Counted from the stretch's first letter, positions 27,306-36,521 are shown. The stretch is DNA of 64,000 nt from Cyclobacterium qasimii M12-11B (GCF_000427295.1 NZ_ATNM01000137.1:43475-107474), one strand, 5' to 3'. Notes: generated from the letters alone by a model not told the origin. Made by a program: numbers and translations.

Positions 27306-28592
27306 ATGTCGGATATTGCTAAACTATCCTTTAAAGGTAAAGAATACGATCTTCCAGTCACTGAAGGTACAGAAAATGAAATTGCAGTTGATATTGCAAA
27401 ATTACGTGGGCAATCGGGGTTAATTACCATTGATCCTGGTTTTAAAAATACGGGGTCTACAAAAAGTGCCATTACGTTTTTAGATGGGGAGAAAGGTATT
27501 TTAAGGTATAGAGGCTACAATATTGAAGACTTGGCCGAAAATTCTAATTTTTTAGAAGTTTCTTATTTGTTGATAAATGGTGAATTACCAACTACCGACC
27601 AATACGAGGATTTTTCTGACAGGATCACAAAACACACCCTCGTTCATGAGGACATTAAGAAGATTTTGGACGGCTTCCCTTCAGTAGCTCACCCAATGGG
27701 GGTTCTTTCCTCATTGATTTGTTCTCTAACAGCGTTCTATCCAAATTCTTTAGATCCCAACAACACGGATGAAGAAATTCAATTGAGCATGGTAAGGCTT
27801 TTGGCCAAAATGCCTACGTTCGCTGCCTGGGCATATAAAAACAAAATGGGACATCCTGTAAATTACCCAGACAATAGTTTAGACTATTGTGGTAATTTCA
27901 TGAAAATGATGTTCTCATTGCCTTCTGAAAAGTATGAAATAGATCCAGTTATTTCAAAAGCATTGGATAAGTTATTGATCCTTCATGCTGACCATGAACA
28001 AAACTGTTCTACATCTACGGTAAGAATGGTAGGTTCATCTCAAGCAAGTATTTATGCTTCTATCTCTGCTGGTATCAATGCCCTTTGGGGTCCATTGCAT
28101 GGTGGTGCCAACCAGTCTGTTATTGAAATGCTGGAAGCCATTAAGGCTGACGGAGGAGATTCGAAAAAATACCTGGAGAAAGCCAAGGATAAAAACGATC
28201 CCTTCAGATTAATGGGCTTTGGACATAGGGTTTATAAAAACTTTGATCCTAGAGCAAAAATAATCAAGAAAGCTGCAGATGAAGTTTTGGAAAAACTTGG
28301 AATCAATGATCCTATACTAGACATCGCCAAAGAACTGGAAAGTGCTGCCCTTAACGATCAGTATTTCGTTGACAGGAAACTTTACCCTAACGTTGATTTC
28401 TATTCAGGAATCATATACAGAGCCTTAGGTATACCTACAGACATGTTTACAGTAATGTTCGCTTTAGGAAGACTTCCAGGTTGGATCGCTCAATGGAAAG
28501 AAATGCGTGAAAACAACGAACCTATCGGTAGACCAAGACAAGTGTATGTTGGTGAGACAGAAAGAGATTTTGTTAGTATTGACAAAAGATAA
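27306..28592 (+). CDS. gltA: Citrate synthase
   Basis: 428 residues; condenses oxaloacetate and acetyl-CoA to citrate at the entry of the TCA cycle. This is the hexameric (type II, gram-negative) form with an N-terminal beta domain. Active-site regions LHADHEQNCSTSTVRMVGSS, WGPLHGGANQSVIEML and FGHRVYKNFDPRAK are intact (two catalytic histidines; the catalytic Asp in the C-terminal YSGIIYRALGI region). It stands alone with a ~290-nt upstream spacer and a strong terminator after it. Confidence 0.97.
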   Translation: MSDIAKLSFKGKEYDLPVTEGTENEIAVDIAKLRGQSGLITIDPGFKNTGSTKSAITFLDGEKGILRYRGYNIEDLAENSNFLEVSYLLINGELPTTDQYEDFSDRITKHTLVHEDIKKILDGFPSVAHPMGVLSSLICSLTAFYPNSLDPNNTDEEIQLSMVRLLAKMPTFAAWAYKNKMGHPVNYPDNSLDYCGNFMKMMFSLPSEKYEIDPVISKALDKLLILHADHEQNCSTSTVRMVGSSQASIYASISAGINALWGPLHGGANQSVIEMLEAIKADGGDSKKYLEKAKDKNDPFRLMGFGHRVYKNFDPRAKIIKKAADEVLEKLGINDPILDIAKELESAALNDQYFVDRKLYPNVDFYSGIIYRALGIPTDMFTVMFALGRLPGWIAQWKEMRENNEPIGRPRQVYVGETERDFVSIDKR

Positions 28593-28611
28593 TAAAAAAT
28601 ACCACTTCTAT

Positions 28612-28641
28612 AAAAAAAAGGGTCAATAGACCCTTTTTTTT
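28612..28641 (+). terminator. Rho-independent terminator of gltA
   Basis: GGGTC / GACCC with a 4-nt loop, extended by pairing of the A run before it with the T run after it. It lies 20 nt past the citrate synthase stop and ends in a long T tract. Confidence 0.85.
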
Positions 28642-28713
28642 ATTTAATTCAAAATAAAATTTAGAAAAATCTACACTTATTTGTAATTTATTCTATTTAA
28701 CAATCCATTATAG

Positions 28714-28744
28714 TTGTAAATCAGGTTAAAATACCATACCTTTG
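28714..28744 (+). promoter_or_regulatory. Promoter of the DEAD-box helicase gene
   Basis: TTG at 28714-28716, a 20-nt spacer, and TACCTTTG at 28737-28744 match the Bacteroidota -33/-7 promoter (TTG and TAnnTTTG) well. It predicts a start near 28750 and a leader of about 105 nt before the ATG at 28855. Confidence 0.65.
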
Positions 28745-28777
28745 CAACTTATTTAAAATATACATTTTTCTCCTACG

Positions 28778-28854
28778 CCGTGGGGTTCCTTATTGTTGAT
28801 CGACACTGGGATATTTTGGAATACCGTGGCTCAGAGAAGTAAGGAACACATTTC
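28778..28854 (+). promoter_or_regulatory. Structured 5' leader of the DEAD-box helicase mRNA
   Basis: Arms GTTCCTTA (28785-28792) and TAAGGAAC (28840-28847) pair perfectly. The right arm contains AAGGA, a Shine-Dalgarno-like sequence 9 nt before the ATG, so the stem would hide it. CCGTGG occurs twice in the leader (28778-28783, 28824-28829), one copy inside the loop. This looks like a cis-acting RNA switch or temperature-sensitive leader; it is not a tRNA or a riboswitch I recognise. Confidence 0.5.
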
Positions 28855-30576
28855 ATGGAAAAAGAAATAACATTTTCAGACCTTGGGGTTTCGGAAGAAA
28901 TCTTAAGGGCAGTGGAAGACATGGGCTATACCCAACCCTCCCCTATTCAAGCACAAACAATCCCTTTATTATTACAGGGTGCAGATTTAATTGGTCAAGC
29001 ACAAACAGGAACTGGTAAAACAGCTGCTTTTGGTATACCTATTATTGATCGCATAGACAGTTCTAATAGCAAGCCACAAGCTTTAATTTTGTGTCCTACT
29101 AGAGAACTAGCCGTTCAGGTAGAAGGTGAAATCGTCAAACTAACGAAATACAACAGGAAGATTTCTTCAACTTGTATTTATGGTGGTGAAGCAATTGATA
29201 GACAAATCAGAAGTTTAAAAAGAGGCGTTCAAATCGTGGTAGGTACTCCTGGCAGGATTATGGATCACATGGACAGAAGAACCCTTGACCTTAGTCAAGT
29301 TAGCATCATCGTGTTGGATGAAGCTGACGAAATGTTGGACATGGGTTTCCGAGAAGACATAGAAAAAATACTGAGCTCTATGCCAAATGAAAGGCAAACA
29401 GTATTCTTTTCAGCTACTATGCCTAAGCCAATTCTGGAACTTACTAGAAAATATCAAACAGATCCAGAAATAATCAAGGTTCTTAGAAAAGAACTTACTG
29501 TAGAAAACATTAGTCAGCTTTATTATGAAGTTAGATCAGGATTAAAAACTGATTTGATAAGCAGACTTATTAATCTTCATCAGTACAAGCTTAGTGTGAT
29601 TTTCTGTAACACTAAAAGGGTAACAGATGAAGTAACTGAAGAGTTGACAGCCAAAGGAATACCTGCAGAGGCATTACATGGTGATTTGTCTCAAGCTCAA
29701 AGGACAAAAGTGATGAACAAATTCCGTAAAGGACATTGTTCCGTATTGGTTGCAACTGACGTTGCTGCTAGGGGGATTGATGTAGAAAATGTTCAAGCTG
29801 TTTTCAATTACGATTTACCACTTGATGAAGAAAATTATGTTCACAGAATAGGACGTACTGGCAGAGCAGGTAAAACAGGAACAGCTATAAGTTTTGTATC
29901 TGGAAGAAGAGACTCTGGCAAAATTAAAGACCTTGAAAGGTTTATTAAAACGACTATAGATAGAGCTGCACCACCATCTGTGGATCAACTTATTCAGATG
30001 AAAAGAGATCAATTGACTAAGGATATCCATAGACAATTGGCTAAAGAAGAAGACAATACTGTATTTGAGCAGGCAATTGAAAGTCTTCAAGCTGAAGGAG
30101 TTACTGTAGAGCAAATTGCACTAAGCTTAGTGAAAATGCAATTAGGTGATGCTATAGACAAGTTCAAAGAGATGAACTTTACTCCAGAAAAAGATCGAGG
30201 AGGAAGAGATGACAGAAGAGGCAAGAGAGATCGAAACGATAGAGATAGAGGAGAAAGAGGAGCCAGCAGTAGAGGGCGTTCTGGAGAAAGAGGAGGAGAT
30301 CGTAGCGGAAGACGAGGCGGTAAAAAAGAAAGAGAGCCAAATATGGCCCGTCTTTTTCTAAACCTTGGTAAAAAAGACAGGATTCGTCCTAATGATATTG
30401 TTGGTGCCATAGCTGGAGAAACAGGTGTTTCAGGAGGAAGTATAGGTGAAATTGATATCTTTGATAGCTTTTCATTTGTAGACATTCCAAAGAAAGATGT
30501 TAGCCATGTAATCAATGTAATGAACACGAATACAATCAAAGGCAAGGCAGTAAATTTTGAAATTTCAAAACCTTAA
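28855..30576 (+). CDS. DEAD-box ATP-dependent RNA helicase (DeaD/CsdA type)
   Basis: 573 residues. Helicase core with Q motif (YTQPSPIQAQTIP), motif I AQTGTGKT, PTRELA, TPGR, DEAD, SAT and the C-terminal HRIGRTGRAG. A low-complexity Arg/Gly/Asp linker (about residues 440-490, GGRDDRRGKRDRNDRDRG) then leads to a DbpA-like RNA-binding domain (MARLFLNLGKKDRIRPNDIV). The architecture fits cold-shock/ribosome-assembly helicases of the DeaD group. A consensus promoter and structured leader precede it, suggesting post-transcriptional control. The helicase assignment is certain; the precise RNA target is not. Confidence 0.95.
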   Translation: MEKEITFSDLGVSEEILRAVEDMGYTQPSPIQAQTIPLLLQGADLIGQAQTGTGKTAAFGIPIIDRIDSSNSKPQALILCPTRELAVQVEGEIVKLTKYNRKISSTCIYGGEAIDRQIRSLKRGVQIVVGTPGRIMDHMDRRTLDLSQVSIIVLDEADEMLDMGFREDIEKILSSMPNERQTVFFSATMPKPILELTRKYQTDPEIIKVLRKELTVENISQLYYEVRSGLKTDLISRLINLHQYKLSVIFCNTKRVTDEVTEELTAKGIPAEALHGDLSQAQRTKVMNKFRKGHCSVLVATDVAARGIDVENVQAVFNYDLPLDEENYVHRIGRTGRAGKTGTAISFVSGRRDSGKIKDLERFIKTTIDRAAPPSVDQLIQMKRDQLTKDIHRQLAKEEDNTVFEQAIESLQAEGVTVEQIALSLVKMQLGDAIDKFKEMNFTPEKDRGGRDDRRGKRDRNDRDRGERGASSRGRSGERGGDRSGRRGGKKEREPNMARLFLNLGKKDRIRPNDIVGAIAGETGVSGGSIGEIDIFDSFSFVDIPKKDVSHVINVMNTNTIKGKAVNFEISKP

Positions 30577-31012
30577 ACCAGAATATGCAATTGATTTAAG
30601 ATTGCATAATTCAACTTGATTGTTTACACACAAGTAAATTACGAATAGAAAAGCCATCCATAATTGGATGGCTTTTTTATGCCTTTAAAATAATCATTCT
30701 AGCCATTATTTTTTTGATATAACCTGAACAGCCACAAACAAGCTCTTTGACCCTCAAATAGACTTTTGCCATTCCTGATAATTAATTTGCAAAACAAAAC
30801 GCACACAAGCAGATTCAGCAAGCATGTTGCCGCATAACTTTGTTTTACTACCACTGTTAAATCAGCATTCACTTATCGACAAGCCATCCTCTCCTATTCA
30901 TCAAAGATTTGGCACTTTCAAATTTTAAATTTACTTTTAATCGCTTAGTAATATTTAAACTAATTTCACAAAAGCATCACTTGCAAGCCAACCAAATTCA
31001 AATGAGCGCATT
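30577..31012. other. Intergenic region after the helicase gene
   Basis: It holds the helicase terminator at 30649-30676 and about 330 further bases with no reading frame or repeat that I can support. The promoter of the downstream membrane protein gene should lie near its right end. Confidence 0.5.
30649..30676 (+). terminator. Rho-independent terminator of the DEAD-box helicase gene
   Basis: A 12-bp stem, AAAAGCCATCCA / TGGATGGCTTTT, with a 4-nt loop and a T tract. It lies 73 nt past the stop codon. Confidence 0.88.
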
Positions 31013-31660
31013 ATGAATAGAAAGTTTGAAATAATAGGGTTAATTATTGTCTGGTTTGCTATTATGGCGCAATTGTATCTAATTATTCAGCATCGGCAGG
31101 CATCTGTATTTGAAACCCTAATCCGGTTTGTCAGCTTCTTTACGGTATTGACAAATACATTGGTGGCCTTGTATTTCACCACCATAATTTTTAAGCTTAA
31201 AGCCTTTCCATTTTCAATTCTTTCAAGCAAGGGGGCATTGACTGCCATCACTACATTCATCCTTATCGTGGGATTAGTGTATCAACTGGTATTAAGAGGT
31301 ATATGGCAACCTACTGGTTTACAGTATTTTGTAGATGAACTTCTTCACACCATTGTGCCTGTTTATGTATTGATTTACTGGTGTTTTAAGGTAGATAAAT
31401 TCTCCATACAGTCAAAAAACCTAATTCCCTGGTTACTTTACCCCCTCTTTTATTTAATTTTCATTCTAGTAAGAGGGTATTATTCCGGATTTTATCCTTA
31501 TCCCTTTTTAAATGTGTCTGAAATTGGATTCTTAAAAGCACTTCTAAATATTGGTTTAATAATAGGCGTGACAATGCTTCTATTTGGGGTATTGATGTTT
31601 TTAGGTAAGCTAATCCTTAGAAAAAAGATTAGGACCGATAACAGCAATCACTTGTCTTAA
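31013..31660 (+). CDS. Pr6Pr-family membrane protein
   Basis: 215 residues with six predicted hydrophobic segments (for example FEIIGLIIVWFAIMAQLYLI at the N-terminus and TIVPVYVLIYWCF near residue 115). The pattern of TNTLVALYF, LVLRGIW, DELLHTIVPV and RGYYSGFYPYPFLNV matches the Pr6Pr/FAR-17a-like integral membrane family, whose biochemical role in bacteria is unclear. Stands alone, convergent with the PanE-like gene. Confidence 0.8.
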   Translation: MNRKFEIIGLIIVWFAIMAQLYLIIQHRQASVFETLIRFVSFFTVLTNTLVALYFTTIIFKLKAFPFSILSSKGALTAITTFILIVGLVYQLVLRGIWQPTGLQYFVDELLHTIVPVYVLIYWCFKVDKFSIQSKNLIPWLLYPLFYLIFILVRGYYSGFYPYPFLNVSEIGFLKALLNIGLIIGVTMLLFGVLMFLGKLILRKKIRTDNSNHLS

Positions 31661-31715
31661 ATCTAAAAGTCTTTGTATGAGTAAAACAGAAACTAATAAA
31701 AAGGATTAATTGAAC

Positions 31716-32660
31716 TTACTCCCATGCCCCTGCCATATGTTGTAACCTTTTATCAATTTTAAATTCCATCTCTTGATAATAAGGACAGGTTAGACCGTTC
31801 TTTAATGAATCACTTATCACCTCGTCCACCAAAGTCTTTTTTTCTCCAGTCCAGCCTTTTTCTATGTCTAATTGAAAGGAAGTTTTAGCATTGGCAGGGA
31901 AATTGGATAGCATCTCTAAAGCCGCCATTAGGTCAGAATGATCGATGGGAACATCACGGTTCTGGGCCAGTTGAATTATCTCTTCCATCAAATATTCCCA
32001 TAGCGTTTTCAATTCAGGATTGTTCCTTATTTCCCCTAAAGTTACATCATACGCCGCAGACAATGCCCCCAAGCTTGAGATGAATAAAAACTTTCTCCAA
32101 AGATGGGTAGGAGCATCAGATACCAACGATATAGGGATACCACATTGATTTAGGTACTCAAATGCCCAATCAAACTTGTCAGAAAGGGGTTTACCTACAA
32201 TCACCTTACCAGGGCCACCCAAGTGCCTTATTTGTCCCGGATTTTGCACATTAGAGATCAAGTATATACAAGCATCTACAACTTCGGGCTTCTTAACCAA
32301 AGCACTGGCGAATTGGGCTGCATTTACCATGTTTTGAAGGGGTAAAACCAATGTATTCTCATCAAAAATGGATTGGTTTTCTATAATTGCGCTTTCCATC
32401 GATTGTGACTTAGTCGCCAAAATCACAAGATCGTAAGGTTCTTCAACTTTTCCACTGAGCAATAAGTCGTCAGGGTATAAAACCACTTCCTCTTCTGGGG
32501 AAGTGAATAGAAATCCTTTTGACTTTATGTTTTCATAAGTAGCCCCACGAGAAATAAAATCAAGTTTTATTGAATCATCAAAACGGTTAGCTAAAATTTT
32601 CGCTCCTATAAATCCACCTACACCTCCTATCCCAAGGATGGCTATTGATTTTTTTTTCAT
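31716..32660 (-). CDS. Ketopantoate reductase (PanE/ApbA) family protein
   Basis: 314 residues with an N-terminal Rossmann motif (IAILGIGGVGGFIGAKIL) and the family pattern DLVILATKSQSMESAI, LPLQNMVNAA, and a C-terminal helical domain (LWRKFLFISSLGALSAAYD). PanE reduces 2-dehydropantoate with NADPH in pantothenate/CoA synthesis. The usual NG/NGxGN-like loop appears here as LQNMVNAA, so whether this is the true pantothenate enzyme or a related 2-hydroxyacid reductase is open. Single gene on the minus strand. Confidence 0.85.
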   Translation of the reverse strand: MKKKSIAILGIGGVGGFIGAKILANRFDDSIKLDFISRGATYENIKSKGFLFTSPEEEVVLYPDDLLLSGKVEEPYDLVILATKSQSMESAIIENQSIFDENTLVLPLQNMVNAAQFASALVKKPEVVDACIYLISNVQNPGQIRHLGGPGKVIVGKPLSDKFDWAFEYLNQCGIPISLVSDAPTHLWRKFLFISSLGALSAAYDVTLGEIRNNPELKTLWEYLMEEIIQLAQNRDVPIDHSDLMAALEMLSNFPANAKTSFQLDIEKGWTGEKKTLVDEVISDSLKNGLTCPYYQEMEFKIDKRLQHMAGAWE

Positions 32661-32819
32661 TTTATTCTTATTTTATCGTTTTGAAAGGTTCATTGGATTT
32701 CCGATTCCAGAACGCCCAATATTAATCTTCAATAACCCGCTATTTATTTAAAAAATCAATAAATTTAAAAGAACTATAGGTGTTATTATAAACTTATCAC
32801 AACCCAAAATACAATAAGT

Positions 32820-33611
32820 ATGTATCAGGAATGGCGCTACAATGAATTTCAGCAGATTGGTAAAGATTATTCTTCACAAGAGGAGGTAGATGTTTATGAT
32901 CCTTCTCATGATGATTTTAGGGACCTCAAATCAGAAATCAAGGAGGCCAAAGAATGGCTGGCTCCTACCACAAATTCAAAAATTTTAGACATTGGTTGTG
33001 GAACAGGTAACTTCTCTATCCAACTGGCAGCATGTTGTGAAAAAGTATACGCGATCGATGTCTCCGAAACCATGTTGAAATTTGCCCAAGCTAAAGCATT
33101 ATCAAACAAGGTAAATAATATATCCTTTTCTCACACAGGGTACCTGAATTTTGAACTTCCAGAAAATCATGTCGCCGGAGTGATCAGCTCACTTTCCCTT
33201 CACCACTTACCAGACTTTTGGAAGAGCGTTGCACTCAATAGAATATTTAACGTTTTAAAGCCTGGAGGGAGACTTTATTTATACGATGTAGTCATACCTG
33301 ACCAGCAACCCAATGATATAATCAATGATTTCATTAAACGGCAGGAAAAAAGAGGTGGAGAGTTCATGAAAGAGGACACGATTATCCATTTTAAGGAAGA
33401 ATATTCAACTTTTGACTGGATCATGAAAAAACTCTTAACAGACACAGGTTTAATAATTAAGGGAGAGCAATTCAGCGATGGCGTATTTAAAAAATATCTA
33501 TGCGAAAAACCAAATAAAAAGTTGCAGTATTCCGCTACTTTTATTCACTTAATACGTTTACTCCGAAATAGAAAATATAGTATCCATTTCACAATAATTA
33601 CACTATTCTAA
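32820..33611 (+). CDS. Class I SAM-dependent methyltransferase, possible C-terminal readthrough
   Basis: 263 residues with the SAM-binding motif I ILDIGCGTGNFSIQLAACCE (about residues 58-77), motif II VYAIDVSETMLKFAQAKA, a post-motif (GVISSLSLHHLPD) and the LKPGGRLYLYD strand. This is an UbiE/small-molecule-type methyltransferase; the substrate cannot be told. The last ~30 residues after YLCEKPNK look unlike the family. One more A in the run 33505-33509 would end the protein as YLCEKTK, so the tail may come from a lost base. TerC follows 15 nt after the stop. Confidence 0.85.
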   Translation: MYQEWRYNEFQQIGKDYSSQEEVDVYDPSHDDFRDLKSEIKEAKEWLAPTTNSKILDIGCGTGNFSIQLAACCEKVYAIDVSETMLKFAQAKALSNKVNNISFSHTGYLNFELPENHVAGVISSLSLHHLPDFWKSVALNRIFNVLKPGGRLYLYDVVIPDQQPNDIINDFIKRQEKRGGEFMKEDTIIHFKEEYSTFDWIMKKLLTDTGLIIKGEQFSDGVFKKYLCEKPNKKLQYSATFIHLIRLLRNRKYSIHFTIITLF

Positions 33612-33626
33612 AATCTATAAAGCGCA

Positions 33627-34379
33627 ATGGAAATATTCCTTCAAACTGAAACTTGGATTGCCTTGTTAACCCTTACCTTTTTGGAGATCATATTGGGTGT
33701 GGATAACATTATTTTCATTTCTATCGTTTCGAATAAATTACCACATAATCAACAAGATAAAGCAAGAAAGATAGGCTTGGCATTGGCCCTTGTATTTAGG
33801 ATACTGCTCTTATTAGGTATTTCCTATATCGTCCAATTCACCCAGCCAATTATTAGCATCTTTGGGTTTGACCTAAGTGGCCGAGATTTGATTCTCTTTT
33901 TTGGAGGTTTGTTTTTACTGTTTAAATCTACAATGGAAATCCATCATAAAATTGAAGGAACCCCGGAAGAAGTCAAAGCCAACTCTACAAGCAGTTTAAA
34001 AGGAGTAATATTACAAATAGTATTTTTAGACATTATATTTTCCTTCGATAGTATACTAACAGCCGTTGGATTGGTTGAGGAGGTCGCTATTATGATCATT
34101 GCAGTCGTTATCTCAATTATGATCATGATGTCATTTGCTGGACAAATCAGCAGGTTTATCAATGAACACCCTACCCTTCAAGTGCTAGCACTTTCATTTT
34201 TAATGCTAATAGGCTTTATGTTATTGGTGGAAGGATTGCACTTTGAAGTTCCAAAAGGTTACATTTATTTTGCCGTATTTTTCTCCTTACTTGTGGAGAT
34301 CATTAACATGAGAGTCCGTAAAAAAACCAATGGAAATCCGGTTGAACTCAAGCCTAGAATTAAACAAAAAAATGGATAA
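33627..34379 (+). CDS. TerC-family integral membrane protein
   Basis: 250 residues with about seven hydrophobic segments. TerC family features include TFLEIILGVDNIIFISIVSN (about residues 18-37) and LQIVFLDIIFSFDSILTAVG, the two acidic membrane motifs (ExxLGxDN and FxDxxFSxDS). TerC proteins have been linked to metal-ion handling, including manganese export and metallation of exported proteins. Located 15 nt after the methyltransferase on the same strand, so probably co-transcribed. Confidence 0.93.
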   Translation: MEIFLQTETWIALLTLTFLEIILGVDNIIFISIVSNKLPHNQQDKARKIGLALALVFRILLLLGISYIVQFTQPIISIFGFDLSGRDLILFFGGLFLLFKSTMEIHHKIEGTPEEVKANSTSSLKGVILQIVFLDIIFSFDSILTAVGLVEEVAIMIIAVVISIMIMMSFAGQISRFINEHPTLQVLALSFLMLIGFMLLVEGLHFEVPKGYIYFAVFFSLLVEIINMRVRKKTNGNPVELKPRIKQKNG

Positions 34380-34917
34380 ATTACTCAATGTATCTCCCTT
34401 TTAAACCCACGTTCCAAATTGGTAGCTCTGATCTCCGAGCCGCAAATTATCTCTAAAGCTATTTATACTGTAAGGACCATAGCAGCCTATCTGGATATTT
34501 TTAAAAACCTATAAGTAGTTGAAAGCACTTCAAATTAATTGCATTATATTATTATTTTCATTCATTTAATCAATTTTTAACGAGAATGGAGCAATGAACG
34601 ATTCCTTAAAATTTTGTAATGGCAGTCTTTTTGAACCTATAAGGACTTTTTGATGATCTAAAGATTTACAAAAGAAATTTTTGTGAAGGTTTAAGTGGTA
34701 ATTAAAAGTGCAAATTCAAAAAGTCACAATACATTCAATTAAAAGGTCATATTATTATAAAAAATCAATTTAAGCCTCATTCTATTTCATTAATAAATTA
34801 AAATCAAGTGTTTTCACACTACTTTTAGCATTTCCAAAGCCAACTGCAACTTTTTATTTGCTTCACTAGAGCAAGTACAAGTACTCAAATTACAAGAATT
34901 TTGGGTATATTTAAGGC
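34380..34917. other. AT-rich intergenic region
   Basis: 538 bases without a supported gene. I saw no clear terminator for TerC, no repeat of note and no convincing promoter for the lipoprotein gene at 34918. Confidence 0.45.
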
Positions 34918-35760
34918 ATGCATCTATTCTTCAGAAATGCAGTTTACCTAGCAAGCGTTTTAGCTATTTCTTGCACGAGTTTAAAACCTGTTCAAGACTT
35001 GTCTACGGAGGCACTCGATGGAATCGGCCAATTTAGAGAATTGGATTATAGCTTTCATACTAGTTGCATCGAAGACTGTACCTTTAGCAAAATAAGTGAA
35101 GTTGAAATTGAAAGAAAATTAAATTGCAGCTGTGAATCTTATCAACTTGCAGATGATCAGGTATACAACATGTACCTGGCATTAATTGATTACTGGGAAG
35201 GCCTTTACCAGCTTTCTTCGATGAATATTAATCAATACAATTTGAGTAGACCGACGGTTGCCTTGCGAACTACTAATTTAATCCAATTAAAAGATGAACA
35301 TTTATTGGCCTTCCAAAAGCTATCAGAAATCAGCTTAAAAGCGGTAACAGGCCAATACCGAAAAAATAAAATAAAAACCTATATGGCGGAGGCCGATACT
35401 TATCAACAAATAATCAGTGACAAACTGACTTTTGTTCTTAGGGAAAACCTTTCGGGTTTATTGGCTATCCAGGAGGAAGGCTGGTATGCTTATTATAAAA
35501 CATTGACCTATGATCCAACACTAAATACTGTCGACAAGGCATTAGCTACAGACAAGTACTACAAGTTGTTAGAGAACAACAAAACCCGAAACAATCAAAT
35601 CACGGTATTGATTGAAGTAATTGATTTAATTTCTCAAAAACACCATCAATTGGTGGAAGCAGGAACAAAATCAAACAGTGCCGGTTTTAGGGAGGAAGTT
35701 GGAAGGATATCTAGAGATTTACACACATTACATTATGCTTTTGAGCAACTGAAAAAATGA
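34918..35760 (+). CDS. Lipoprotein of unknown function
   Basis: 280 residues. A short signal ends in a lipobox (SVLAISCTS, Cys at residue 19), so it should be anchored to a membrane facing the periplasm or outside. Five further cysteines lie within residues 43-68 (around TSCIEDCTFSK and NCSCES), an unusual cluster. The rest is strongly helical, with no enzyme motif. I do not recognise the family. It overlaps the next gene by 4 nt (ATGA) and a third small gene follows within one base, so the three are likely one operon. Confidence 0.75.
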   Translation: MHLFFRNAVYLASVLAISCTSLKPVQDLSTEALDGIGQFRELDYSFHTSCIEDCTFSKISEVEIERKLNCSCESYQLADDQVYNMYLALIDYWEGLYQLSSMNINQYNLSRPTVALRTTNLIQLKDEHLLAFQKLSEISLKAVTGQYRKNKIKTYMAEADTYQQIISDKLTFVLRENLSGLLAIQEEGWYAYYKTLTYDPTLNTVDKALATDKYYKLLENNKTRNNQITVLIEVIDLISQKHHQLVEAGTKSNSAGFREEVGRISRDLHTLHYAFEQLKK

Positions 35761-36167
35761 AAGAAAGATTGGACAGTGAGTATATAAGCCAATTGGCTGA
35801 TGAATTTTTAGAGATAGCGAAAAAATTCAATGATTATCGTTTTGAGAAAATCAGTCAACAGAAAATAAGCCATGAAACTTTTCTGGATATGGGCAAAAAA
35901 TCAACTCAGTTGATGAAAACCGCCAGAGAGATGAAACTTCTATCTACGCTAATAGTCGGTGAAGAAACAGCAACGGCAATACTCAAATTAGAAAATATTA
36001 ATAAGGAGATAAAAAGCAGTATAACTTCTTTGATCGACATTCAAAAAGCATTTGATTTCATTGGAGCGTTGGGGGATTTAGGGTTATCAATTATCGACAA
36101 AAACCCAGCAGCCATCAGTGATAACATAAACTTCCTTTCTGATTTGGTAAAAGAGAAAACAAGCTAA
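35757..36167 (+). CDS. Hypothetical helical protein
   Basis: 136 residues, almost all predicted helix and rich in Lys, Glu, Ile and Leu (ERLDSEYISQLADEFLEIAK; TAREMKLLSTLIVGEETATA). No signal peptide or catalytic motif. The start overlaps the stop of the lipoprotein gene (ATGA at 35757-35760), implying translational coupling and perhaps a complex. No family recognised. Confidence 0.7.
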   Translation: MKERLDSEYISQLADEFLEIAKKFNDYRFEKISQQKISHETFLDMGKKSTQLMKTAREMKLLSTLIVGEETATAILKLENINKEIKSSITSLIDIQKAFDFIGALGDLGLSIIDKNPAAISDNINFLSDLVKEKTS

Positions 36168-36168
36168 A

Positions 36169-36345
36169 ATGAAGGGTCAATTAGAGCATAGAACAAAAAA
36201 TAAGGAACAGGAAAATTTCTCTCCTGTTTGCTTTCAAAATGACCCTGATATTCAAGAGGATTATCTTTTGCCAGTAGAAAAGCAAGGGAAATCACCAAAT
36301 ACATCCAATAAATCAACAAAGAAGAAAAACAAGACTGTATTTTAG
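36169..36345 (+). CDS. Small hypothetical protein (58 residues)
   Basis: ATG at 36169 follows the preceding stop codon by one base. The product is a charged, Lys/Asn-rich peptide without a signal peptide (begins MKGQLEHRTKNKEQE; ends NKSTKKKNKTVF) and probably disordered. Support is its position in the three-gene cluster; I recognise no family. Confidence 0.5.
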   Translation: MKGQLEHRTKNKEQENFSPVCFQNDPDIQEDYLLPVEKQGKSPNTSNKSTKKKNKTVF

Positions 36346-36521
36346 CCTGATTTGGATTTTTTTTAGTATTAATAAAGGTTGAAATAAATGTTTGGTTGCC
36401 GATAGTCTTGATAGAGATAATTTTACAAGCACTAAAAAAAACTTCCTTTTATATAAAAAAACAAGAAAGTTTCGTCAATTTTTAATATTTTAGACTTTTA
36501 TAATTAACAAAAAAATTACCA

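Noticed and set aside
28778..28854. Possible tRNA or small stable RNA before the helicase gene
   Set aside because: No acceptor stem, T-arm or anticodon arrangement; it lies between a consensus promoter and the ATG, so a leader explains it better.
34380..34917. Hidden gene or RNA in the spacer after TerC
   Set aside because: No frame with codon structure, no hairpin and no motif that I could defend.
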